Shown here: in pieces, positions 36,123 through 43,080 of the stretch
Layout: each line of letters opens with the position of its first letter
Position numbering within the stretch: position 1 is the first letter of the stretch
NCBI GenBank assembly: GCA_951812535.1
Contig: CATOSK010000011.1
Location: forward strand, 124,001-188,000
DNA length: 64,000 nucleotides
Source: an uncultured Dehalococcoidia bacterium
GTDB taxonomy: Bacteria > Chloroflexota > Dehalococcoidia > Lucifugimonadales > UBA3495
Reading direction: 5' to 3'
Made by a program: the position numbers and the translations under genes
The notes under the pieces: model-generated
What the model saw: only the letters and a program-made list of their open reading frames with translations
What the model was told of the DNA's origin: nothing
Databases searched by the model: none

Positions 36123-37289
36123 TCACTGCGCCCTGGCCATGTAGGTGTCGGTGGCCCGCTGCAGGCCTGCCCGTCGATTGCCCTGCAGGAACTCCCGCAT
36201 CTCCGAGAAGCGACTGTTGGATTCCTCTATGCCCGAGAGACTGCCTTGGAAGCGGGGCATGACGTAACGGGCGAACAACTCGTAGCTGTGGAACAGGTTC
36301 TCCCGGGTGGTCCAGTCCTCAGCCCGCACCAGCAGGCCGCCGAAGCCGCCGCTGGATTCCTGGAAGCGCTCGATGGCGGCAACCGCGTCATCGGGGGTGC
36401 CGACAATCCACTGGCCGGCGTCTACCATGTAGTCCACAATTTGGTCCTGGGGCACGTCGGGAATGGGATGGCCGTTGGTGCCGCCGGTGTACTCGGTAAC
36501 AACCCGTCCGGCGCCCACCCTGACCTGCTCGAAGGCCTTTTCCCGGGTTTCCGCCAGGTGGACCGGCACCGAGAGGCGCCATTCTTCGCGATGCACTTCC
36601 TTTCCGTGTTCCTTGGCCGATTTCTCGGCGATATCCCACTGGTCCTTGAGGCTGGTCTGCCGGATCATCGAGCGGGGGACGCTGAGGGAAAGGACCCCGG
36701 CACCGTGCTTGCCGGCCACGAACACGCCCGCCGGTGATTGTACCGAAGCCACGGCGACGGGCAGGGATGGCTTCTGGTAGGGCCGCAGTTGGAGCGAGGC
36801 TTCCCGCAATTTGAACCAGTCCGTCTCGCACGTTACCGGTTCCCTGCCCTCGAAGAGCTGGATGATTACCCCCAGGGACTCGTCCATCATTTCCCGCTGG
36901 CGTTCCGGGTCAATGCAGAACATATAGGCGTCGGAGGCCAGGGAACCAGGACCCACGCCCAGCATCACTCGCCCCCGCGTTAGGTGGTCCAGCAGGACCA
37001 TCCGGTTGGCCACCATGTAGGGGTTGTGGTATGGGAGGCTGACCACGCCGGTACCCAGGCGGAGCCGGCGTGTGCGTCCCGCGGCGGTGGCCATGAAGAC
37101 TTCCGGGGAGGCGATGGTCTCCCAGCCGCCGCTGTGGTGCTCACCGATCCACGCCTCGTCGTAGCCCAGATCGTCCAGCCACTCCAGGAGTTGCAGGTCC
37201 CTTTCCAGGGCCAGGGTGGGGTTTTCACCCACCCGGTGGAAGGGGGCCAGGAATATTCCGAAGGTCATCTCGTCAGTAAGGGCCGTCAT
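36123..37289 (-). CDS. LLM-class flavin-dependent oxidoreductase (limonene-monooxygenase-like group)
   Basis: 388 residues, longer than the other paralogues because of a C-terminal tail. LEWLDDLGYDEAWIGEHHSGG, LRLGTGVVSLPYHNPYMVANR, LDHLTRGRVMLGVGPGSLASD, MMDESLGVIIQLFEG, and YQKPSLPVAVASVQSPAGV are typical of the group related to limonene 1,2-monooxygenase. C-terminal: GTPDDAVAAIERFQESSGGFGG. The start ATG at 37289 (complement) has AGGAGATAGCT upstream. Substrate unknown. Confidence 0.9.
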   Translation of the reverse strand: MTALTDEMTFGIFLAPFHRVGENPTLALERDLQLLEWLDDLGYDEAWIGEHHSGGWETIASPEVFMATAAGRTRRLRLGTGVVSLPYHNPYMVANRMVLLDHLTRGRVMLGVGPGSLASDAYMFCIDPERQREMMDESLGVIIQLFEGREPVTCETDWFKLREASLQLRPYQKPSLPVAVASVQSPAGVFVAGKHGAGVLSLSVPRSMIRQTSLKDQWDIAEKSAKEHGKEVHREEWRLSVPVHLAETREKAFEQVRVGAGRVVTEYTGGTNGHPIPDVPQDQIVDYMVDAGQWIVGTPDDAVAAIERFQESSGGFGGLLVRAEDWTTRENLFHSYELFARYVMPRFQGSLSGIEESNSRFSEMREFLQGNRRAGLQRATDTYMARAQ

Positions 37290-37375
37290 AGCTATCTCCT
37301 TCGGGACAGGGTTGATGCAATTCTAGCACTCTCACTGCGGAATTAGGCGCGAGGGAGAACCGATGATGACCATTC

Positions 37376-37642
37376 GTGCTTATTCGCGGGTTAGGCCGAG
37401 TCAAACACGATCGATTCGCTGTCCGGGACGCGGAGGCCTTCGCGCAGTCGGTCCTCGCCGCCGGCTGCCGGAGGTTCATCGTGCAGGGGTTCCACTTCTG
37501 GGACAAGAGGATGATTCCCCAGACCAGGGAGGAAGCATTCCGGCTGATGGCCCAGATTCTGGAGTGACGCGAAGAAGAGTTCCGGCTCAGGTACCGGGAG
37601 AACTACCGGGCGGCCCCGGAGAGATGCTGCGGGCGACGCTAA
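37376..37642 (+). pseudogene. C-terminal remnant of an unidentified gene with an internal TGA
   Basis: From 37376 a frame reads AFAQSVLAAGCRRFIVQGF, then HFWDKRMIPQTREEAFRLMAQILE, stops at TGA 37565-37567, and resumes in the same frame as REEEFRLRYRENYRAAPE before TAA at 37640-37642. The continuous style on both sides suggests a lost Trp or Arg codon. No start with a ribosome site. I do not recognise the family. The rest of the 37290-37997 gap has no convincing gene. Confidence 0.35.
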
Positions 37643-37997
37643 CCCAGCTGGGGAAGGGCGGCGGCGGGTTCCGGCCGCCCTTCTGAGTTGAGGCCCGATC
37701 CGCGGATTCTGGAATGGTCACTTCTCTGCACTACAGCAGCAGATCGGGGCTCCGGTGCGTCTCTCCGTCCCTATGGTTCGAGCCTCTTCCAGCGCCCTGC
37801 CCATCCCCATGCTGTTGCCCCCGTTCGAGGTTGCAGGCCCACGCGTTTGGGAGGCGGGTTTTGTATTCTCCCTGAACCCGCTCCATTGCCCCCAATGGCC
37901 TCGCCCTGTAGTAGACTTGCCGGTATCCGGCGGCGGCAACGCTGGGCGGTCCATTTTCCAGCATCCAGAACCGTAACCCGCAAGGAGGTGAGGAGCT

Positions 37998-39356
37998 ATG
38001 GCGAAGGTCAGCTCGACGAAATCCTTCCTCAACTGGATGTACTCCACCGGCTTTGAGGACATTCCGCGGGATGTCCGGGATATGGCCGTGCTTGCCCTGT
38101 ACGACGTCATCGGGTGCAACCTGGCTTGCTCCCTGCTGCCCACCGCCCACCGCATGGTCGATTTTGTCAACCTGACCGGCGGGTCTCCGGACTGCACGAT
38201 GATGGGATTCCCCACGCGTACCTCCCCGGTCAACGCGGCAATGGTCAACGGCACCCTGGGACACGGAGACGAGCTGGACGCCCACGACGGCGACGGGCGG
38301 GGAACCCACATTTTGGCCGCAACGACGGCCTCGGCCCTGGCCTGCGGCCAGTTGGTGAAAGCGACGGGGCCGGATGTCCTGCGGGCAGTCATCCTTGGGT
38401 ATGAATTGTCCAGGAGAATAGTCAGGGTGGCTAACCGGGTGGAAAGAGAGACCGGAAAGTCCTTCGGCCCGGTGGATGCGGGCAACACCATGGGGGCAAC
38501 CGCTGCCGCCGGCGTCACCCTGGGGCTGCCGCCCGACCGGCTGGAAGTGGCCCTGGGACTGGCGGCCCACATGTCCTGCAACATCGCCGCTTATACCAGG
38601 GAGACCGAGCACATGACCGCCTCTTTCCTCCGGGGCGGTGTGGGCGCACGGAACGGAGTAACCGCCGCGCTGATGGCCAGGGTGGGCTATGACGCTCCAC
38701 CGGACATTTTCGATGGAGAGCCGGGCTTCTTCAGCAGCCGCCTGGGCATCCAGGACCCTGGCCCCGAGTTCGTGGAAACCCTGGGCGGGGAGTACGGCAT
38801 CACCGGCATAATCTTCAAGCGCCAGAACGCCGGGGGCGGCAACCATGTCGCCAGGTTGGTCCTCGTCGAGTTGATGGCTGAGAACGGTTTGGGCAGTTCG
38901 GATATCGCGGAGATTCGGGCGGAGTTGGTTCCCCGTCGTGGCATTCACCATCATTCCGGTTATGGAGAGAGCGTGCTTGCCTTGGCCGCGGTATATGGGG
39001 GCGTCGGGCTTCGAGAGCCTTACGACGAAAACTACTACAACACCCCCGAGGTACGCGCCATCCGGGAGCGCATAGAGATCTCCGACCGGGATGACTGGGC
39101 CGGATTTGAAGACCGTTTCTACGCCGGGGTAACCGTCGTAACCAAAGACGGCAGAACCCTGAGCAGAGAGAGCAATGACCGGCAGATGACCGGGGGAGAG
39201 TTGGACGCCAAGTTTTCCTGCCTGGTGGGGCTGCGGGCCGGGGAGGCCAAAGCCAAAGAGTTGGACGGGGTCCTGAAGCGGCTGGATGCCGTGGGCGACA
39301 TATCCCAGGTGATGGCCGAACTGGAGCTTCCGGCAGCGGGGATCAGGGACATTTAG
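37998..39356 (+). CDS. MmgE/PrpD family protein
   Basis: 452 residues of the 2-methylcitrate dehydratase / cis-aconitate decarboxylase-like family. FLNWMYSTGFEDIPRDVRD, ALYDVIGCNLACSL, NAAMVNGTLGHGDELDAHD (the conserved HxxExDxHD-type active-site region), ILGYELSRRI, and the second lobe FKRQNAGGGNHVARLVLVEL. True PrpD dehydrates 2-methylcitrate in propionate breakdown; no prpC or prpB is near, and family members elsewhere act on other acids. The ATG at 37998 is preceded by AAGGAGG with good spacing. A close paralogue lies at 53902-55281, and its wording matches residue by residue over long stretches. Confidence 0.88.
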   Translation: MAKVSSTKSFLNWMYSTGFEDIPRDVRDMAVLALYDVIGCNLACSLLPTAHRMVDFVNLTGGSPDCTMMGFPTRTSPVNAAMVNGTLGHGDELDAHDGDGRGTHILAATTASALACGQLVKATGPDVLRAVILGYELSRRIVRVANRVERETGKSFGPVDAGNTMGATAAAGVTLGLPPDRLEVALGLAAHMSCNIAAYTRETEHMTASFLRGGVGARNGVTAALMARVGYDAPPDIFDGEPGFFSSRLGIQDPGPEFVETLGGEYGITGIIFKRQNAGGGNHVARLVLVELMAENGLGSSDIAEIRAELVPRRGIHHHSGYGESVLALAAVYGGVGLREPYDENYYNTPEVRAIRERIEISDRDDWAGFEDRFYAGVTVVTKDGRTLSRESNDRQMTGGELDAKFSCLVGLRAGEAKAKELDGVLKRLDAVGDISQVMAELELPAAGIRDI

Positions 39357-39387
39357 CTGCGGCCGGATTGGCCTGCCCCGGCCCCAC

Positions 39388-39619
39388 GAATTCCCCGGAT
39401 CACGCCGCAACCGGCACGGTCTCCAACTAACGACGCACCGGTCCTTTCAACCGGGCCCTGTACCGGCAACGCAATCTGGTGGAGCGGACCATCAACCGGC
39501 TGAAGCAATTCCGTCGAATCGCCACCCGGTATGCGAAGAAGGCCGTGGCAATGCTGCAAATCGGGTCATTGCTGCTCTGGTCATAGTTTGCAACCACTCC
39601 CTGGTCTTGAGATAGTTCC
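39388..39619 (+). mobile_element. Decayed 3' end of an IS5-family transposase plus right end
   Basis: The frame 39431-39586 encodes FNRALYRQRNLVERTINRLK then QFRRIATRYAKKAVAMLQIG and LLLWS and stops. YRxRNxVER ... LKQFRRIATRY is the C-terminal signature of IS5-family DDE transposases. A weak trace continues back to about 39388 in another frame (FPGSRRNRHG). The rest of the gene is gone. After 20 bases the sequence CTTGAGATAGTTCC (39606-39619) looks like the IS terminal repeat, and it matches the ends of elements A-C. Confidence 0.75.
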
Positions 39620-39621
39620 TT

Positions 39622-39747
39622 GGTAACTATCTCAAAAGTCCCTTCCCCCTTGATGGGGGAAGGTTAGGATGGGGGTGACAGGCTCGTGCAGTGTCGCCGC
39701 GCTAGGCAACCGCGAAATCCAAGGTTGGTCTTGAGACAGTTTCTTAG
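39622..39747. mobile_element. Short inverted-repeat element C (MITE-like)
   Basis: Left end GGTAACTATCTCAAAA at 39622-39637, right end TTGAGACAGTTTCTTAG at 39731-39747. The interior has a CTTCCCCCTTGATGGGGGAAG hairpin and GGTTAGGATGGGGGTGACA. It abuts the IS5 remnant, whose own end is an inverted copy of the element's left end. Together these fill the 39357-39779 gap. Confidence 0.65.
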
Positions 39748-39767
39748 TCCCCCGCATGGTTCGAAGG

Positions 39768-39773
39768 TATAAT
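39768..39773 (+). promoter_or_regulatory. -10 hexamer immediately before the TPR gene (possible leaderless start)
   Basis: TATAAT ends six bases before the ATG at 39780, so transcription would begin at or next to the start codon. No ribosome-binding tract is present in between. A -35 is not obvious; the position lies just outside element C. Confidence 0.45.
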
Positions 39774-39779
39774 ACCGCC

Positions 39780-40178
39780 ATGGAACGGGAAGCGGGCATC
39801 CAGGCATTGCGTTCCGGCCTTGCATCGTGTGAAGCGGCCCTGGGAAAAACCCACCTGGACACCGTCCCCCTCCGGCACCGCCTCGCCCACGCCGTCCGCG
39901 CCGCGCAACGTTTCGACGAGGCCATCCCTCTATTCGAGAGCAACGTCCGGATCTGCGAGAGAGTCTTCGGGTACGACCACCTCATCACCCTCCGCCGCCG
40001 TTCCAGTTGGGCCAACTGCCACTACGCCGCCGGACACTTTTCGGAAGCCGTCCGGCTGTTTGGGGAAATCTTGCGGGACCGGGAGCGTGTGCTTGGGGCC
40101 GGCCATCCCGACACCCAACACAGCCGGGGCAGCCTGGCCAACGCCAGTAGGGAAGCCGCCCGCGGTCCCGCCGCTTGA
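39780..40178 (+). CDS. Small TPR-repeat protein
   Basis: 132 residues, all helical, with about three tetratricopeptide units of the kinesin-light-chain type: LGKTHLDTVPLRHRLAHAVR, then AAQRFDEAIPLFESNVRICE, FGYDHLITL, YAAGHFSEAVRLFGEILRDRERVLGAGHPDT and LANASREA. Such units bind protein partners; nothing else indicates a function. It is short compared with usual TPR proteins of this type and lacks an effector domain, so it may be a fragment. It sits directly after the mobile elements with a -10 box next to the ATG. Confidence 0.65.
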   Translation: MEREAGIQALRSGLASCEAALGKTHLDTVPLRHRLAHAVRAAQRFDEAIPLFESNVRICERVFGYDHLITLRRRSSWANCHYAAGHFSEAVRLFGEILRDRERVLGAGHPDTQHSRGSLANASREAARGPAA

Positions 40179-40693
40179 CCATTCCGACTACCGCCGCCGG
40201 TTTACCGTTTACTGAGCAGGGTTTCCGCATTTTTCGTATATTGAAGACACCACCATGTTGGTTGGAAACACCACCATGCTGGTACCGCACGTCGGCGCGT
40301 ATAGCTTCCTGGGTGAGCAGTTGACTGGTACAGTACCGGGCCTGTCCATCTCTTCCCTGGTCCGGTTGGCCGGTGCATCGTGGGACCTGATGGAGCTTCA
40401 GGGATTCAAATGCGATTGCCCTGTTTACTGACACTTGCCTGTTTCGCCTTCCGCCCATAAGCGTGTACTATATCTTCTGTATGGGCTTGTACAGGTTCAA
40501 CGGTCAGGGAGGTCCTTTTCCCAGGATTCAACCCGAAATGCACCAAAATGCGCCAGAAATGTTTCTACCTCATGCCAACAGATCAGGCCCGTAGAGGCCG
40601 AGCGTCCTCCCTGCCCGGCAATTTGACATCGCTTCCTTCCGGTGCCTACCATGCGGCCAACCTTCCCGAATAACTTCCCAAGGAGCCCCTGAT
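40179..40693. other. Intergenic gap with a direct repeat and a possible promoter
   Basis: Two copies of ACACCACCATGYTGGT occur near 40249 and 40270. No recognisable gene. Near the right end, TTGACA at 40623-40628 and TACCAT at 40647-40652 (spacer 18) form a plausible promoter for the cupin gene. Confidence 0.45.
40623..40652 (+). promoter_or_regulatory. Putative sigma-70-type promoter of the cupin gene
   Basis: A perfect -35 TTGACA, an 18-base spacer, and -10 TACCAT (4 of 6), about 41 bases before the ATG at 40694. Confidence 0.45.
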
Positions 40694-41086
40694 ATGGCCA
40701 TTGAGCGCATGAAAGTCCCCTACGTCGTCCACGGCGCCCAGGACCCCAACGACACCATTCAGACCCGGGGCATGGTCCGCCAGCCGGCGATCACCTCCAG
40801 CACCGTTGGCGTCAGGCAGGTCTGGATGGGCCTGGTTACCGCCGCCCCCAATGACTACGGTCAGCCCCACCACCACGGCGAAGCTGAGACCGCCGCGTAC
40901 GTCATCAGCGGCAAGGTGCGGGTCTACTACGGTGAGAACTTCGAGGAAGTCGTCGAAGCCGGCCCTGGCGATTTCCTGTACGTCCCTCCCCATACCCCTC
41001 ACATCGAGGCCAACCCCTTCGACGAGCCCCACACCGCCATCCTCGTGCGGGCCCCCGACAACATCGTCATCAACCTCGGCAAGTAA
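40694..41086 (+). CDS. Cupin-domain protein
   Basis: 130 residues forming one small beta-barrel. Motif 1 is present as QPHHHGEAETAAYVISG (histidines and glutamate binding a metal), and motif 2 as GDFLYVPPHTPHIEAN (the last metal histidine). The last strands are TAILVRAPDNIVINLG. Single-domain cupins of this sort are metal-dependent isomerases, dioxygenases or binding proteins; nothing identifies the substrate. Possible promoter at 40623-40652 and a clear terminator at 41101-41129, so it is a single-gene unit. Confidence 0.85.
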   Translation: MAIERMKVPYVVHGAQDPNDTIQTRGMVRQPAITSSTVGVRQVWMGLVTAAPNDYGQPHHHGEAETAAYVISGKVRVYYGENFEEVVEAGPGDFLYVPPHTPHIEANPFDEPHTAILVRAPDNIVINLGK

Positions 41087-41100
41087 TCTGCTCCATCGCG

Positions 41101-41129
41101 CCGGCCCGGTCTCACCCCGGGCCGGTCTT
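41101..41129 (+). terminator. Rho-independent terminator after the cupin gene
   Basis: CCGGCCCGG (41101-41109) pairs with CCGGGCCGG (41117-41125), followed by TCTTTT, 14 bases after the stop codon. Confidence 0.85.
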
Positions 41130-41165
41130 TTCGTCCCGCACTATTCAGCATCCCGGGGGTAACCC

Positions 41166-41648
41166 ATGATCATCGAAGGCAAGCTGCGAACCATGGGGGC
41201 CGAACTGGCCGCTCCCTCCGCGCCTTTCGCCAACTTCATTCCCGTGCAGCGGTCCGGCAACACCCTGTACGTCGCCGGACACCTCCCCCGCAAGTCCAAC
41301 GGCGACCTGGCCTTTGCCGGGAAGGTGGGCGACACGGTTACAGTGGAGCAGGCCTACGACGCCGCCAAGCTGGCCGCCGTCAACTGCCTTGCCAGCATCC
41401 AGAACGTCATCAGCGACCTGGACAACGTCAAGCAGGTCCTCAAGCTTCTGGTCATGGTCAACGCCGCCCCCGACTTCGACCGCCACTTCATCGTGGCCAA
41501 CGGCGCCTCGGACCTGCTGGTGGAGCTCTACGGCGACTCCGGGCGCCACGCCCGCTCGGCCGTGGGCATGGGCAGTCTCCCCCGGGGCAGCTGCGTCGAG
41601 GTGGAAATGGTCGTCGAGGTGGCCGGCGACGTACCCCCGATGGGCTGA
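41166..41648 (+). CDS. RidA family protein (YjgF subfamily), longer type
   Basis: 160 residues with the RidA fold: PSAPFANFIPVQRSGNTLYVAGHLPRK, VEQAYDAAKLAAVNCLASIQ, VISDLDNVKQVLKLLVMVNAAPDF, and RSAVGMGSLPRGSCVEVEMVVEV. This is the subfamily with an N-terminal LxxxGxxLAxP arm, and it is quite different from the classical protein at 6725-7111. The invariant RidA arginine is at RSAVGMGSLPRG or nearby. The product is probably an imine deaminase or related ligand-binding protein. The ATG at 41166 follows the cupin terminator by about 36 bases. Confidence 0.87.
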   Translation: MIIEGKLRTMGAELAAPSAPFANFIPVQRSGNTLYVAGHLPRKSNGDLAFAGKVGDTVTVEQAYDAAKLAAVNCLASIQNVISDLDNVKQVLKLLVMVNAAPDFDRHFIVANGASDLLVELYGDSGRHARSAVGMGSLPRGSCVEVEMVVEVAGDVPPMG

Positions 41649-41694
41649 AATTCGCTAATGGCCGACACTACTTGGGTTTGATAACTTCAAGGAT

Positions 41695-42438
41695 ATGGTC
41701 ATAGAACAAGAACGATTGGATCAACTTGCAGAGAGAGCTCGAGGCCTCCTTGCCTCGCAGAATTCGATTCCCGTTGATGAACGCCGCCCCATATTCGTAG
41801 AATTCGCAGGCACTCCCAAGAGCGGAAAGAGCACCTGCATTGACACTATCAACCACTTCTTCCGTCGGGTGGGATACAAAGTCTTGGCTCCTACGGAAGG
41901 TGCATCCAAGCGGACGCCGTACTACCTCAAGGAAGATCTAGTTGCTTTCAACGCATGGTCCGCGACTTACGCCCTGACCCATATTCTTGAAGGACGCTAC
42001 GGTGCGGACGAATATCACCTTGTCATCATGGACCGGGGTTTGTTTGATGCACTCGCATGGTTTGAACTATTGCAGAGCCGTGGACAAGTCATGGAGTCAG
42101 AATGTTCCACCATTCAGGACTTCCTGTTGGTAGAGCATTGGCGCCGATTTGTCGACACAGTGTTCCTGTTCAAGACCGACCCTGCAACATCGCTAAAGCG
42201 GGAGAACATGGATAAACTCATTAGGGAACCGGGTCAGGCAATGAACCCGGGATTCCTCGAAGACTTGAACCAAGCTTACGATGCCATCCGAAGCAAGTAT
42301 TCGTCCCATTTTCGTCAACTGCACGTAGTTGACACCGGGACCAGCCAGAATACTACTCCCAAGTCAACAGCCTTCGAAGTCGCCGAGAAGATTATAGAAC
42401 TGACAGAGCAGAGAGTAGGTGACTTCAATGGCAACTAG
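41695..42438 (+). CDS. P-loop kinase, thymidylate-kinase-like, in a low-G+C pair
   Basis: 247 residues. FAGTPKSGKST at about 37-47 is the Walker A loop. VIMDRGLFDALAWFE looks like the Walker B / DR motif of deoxynucleoside and thymidylate kinases. RENMDKL and the LNQAYDAI helix fit the LID part. Probably a nucleotide or nucleoside kinase; the substrate is not clear. The gene is visibly poorer in G+C (a sampled line is half G+C) than its surroundings, and its stop codon is inside the next gene by 11 bases, so the two are translated together. AAGG four bases before the ATG is the only ribosome site seen. Confidence 0.65.
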   Translation: MVIEQERLDQLAERARGLLASQNSIPVDERRPIFVEFAGTPKSGKSTCIDTINHFFRRVGYKVLAPTEGASKRTPYYLKEDLVAFNAWSATYALTHILEGRYGADEYHLVIMDRGLFDALAWFELLQSRGQVMESECSTIQDFLLVEHWRRFVDTVFLFKTDPATSLKRENMDKLIREPGQAMNPGFLEDLNQAYDAIRSKYSSHFRQLHVVDTGTSQNTTPKSTAFEVAEKIIELTEQRVGDFNGN

Positions 42439-43072
42439 CCAAGTCTTGGTCTTTCCGAGAGGGATTTTCGGCAAAGTGTTCTCGATGTTGGGTTGGGACT
42501 GCATCCAAAATCAACTGGAAGAGATAGAAAGGTCCTTTTCATGGCTCGCTCGTCCGGACGCTGAACGGTCCATCGACTTGGTTCAGGCAATCCCCTGCAC
42601 CTTCATTCGGGACAGTGTCGGCAGGTACTGTGTCCTGCACCGGGTCTCTAACACCAGGGCCGACCTCGACGAGAAGTTGAGCCTCATTGTAGGCGGCCAC
42701 ATAGATGAACCCCACGACGATGGTTCATTTCAAGCCACCATGTCCTTCAACCTGATGCGGGAATTGGACGAGGAAATAGGAATAGTTCCGGCAGGCGGCC
42801 CACCACGTCCCGTGGGTGTCATCATTGACAATTCTTCGATCCAAGCTTCTAGGCATGTCGCGTTTATGCACGAGACACAAGCCGACCAGGTTTCTCCAAA
42901 AGCGTGGGAGGAGTTCGAGGCGGGAAATCCCAGTTATTTAGGCAGGTTTATGCCTCCGTCTGGACTCGCCGAGAGGCGCAACGAATTCGATCCGTGGTCC
43001 AGGTTGCTGATTGAGGAATACATCTGCCCCGGCGATGTGGAACCGCAACCGAGGCAATACTCTTTCCTGTAG
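42428..43072 (+). CDS. Nudix-superfamily hydrolase-like protein, partner of the P-loop kinase
   Basis: 214 residues. LSLIVGGHIDEPHDD then MRELDEEIGIVPAGG: RELDEEIGI (111-119) matches the REUxEExGU core of the Nudix box exactly, while the preceding loop after GGH (89-91) is longer than the usual five residues plus glutamate. Nudix enzymes hydrolyse nucleoside diphosphate-linked compounds. PSGLAERRNEFDPWSRLLIEEYI ends the protein. The ATG at 42428 has AGGTGA upstream and overlaps the kinase stop, and the composition is also low in G+C. The pair may form a nucleotide-handling module. It converges with nadE, ending 8 bases from its stop codon. Confidence 0.65.
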   Translation: MATSQVLVFPRGIFGKVFSMLGWDCIQNQLEEIERSFSWLARPDAERSIDLVQAIPCTFIRDSVGRYCVLHRVSNTRADLDEKLSLIVGGHIDEPHDDGSFQATMSFNLMRELDEEIGIVPAGGPPRPVGVIIDNSSIQASRHVAFMHETQADQVSPKAWEEFEAGNPSYLGRFMPPSGLAERRNEFDPWSRLLIEEYICPGDVEPQPRQYSFL

Positions 43073-43080
43073 CTCCTTCT

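Noticed and set aside
37565-37567. Selenocysteine at the TGA
   Set aside because: The surrounding frame has no upstream part, no start signal and no visible hairpin of SECIS type. Decay is simpler.
40435-40626. A 63-residue frame before the cupin gene
   Set aside because: No recognisable protein pattern and a likely promoter overlaps its end.
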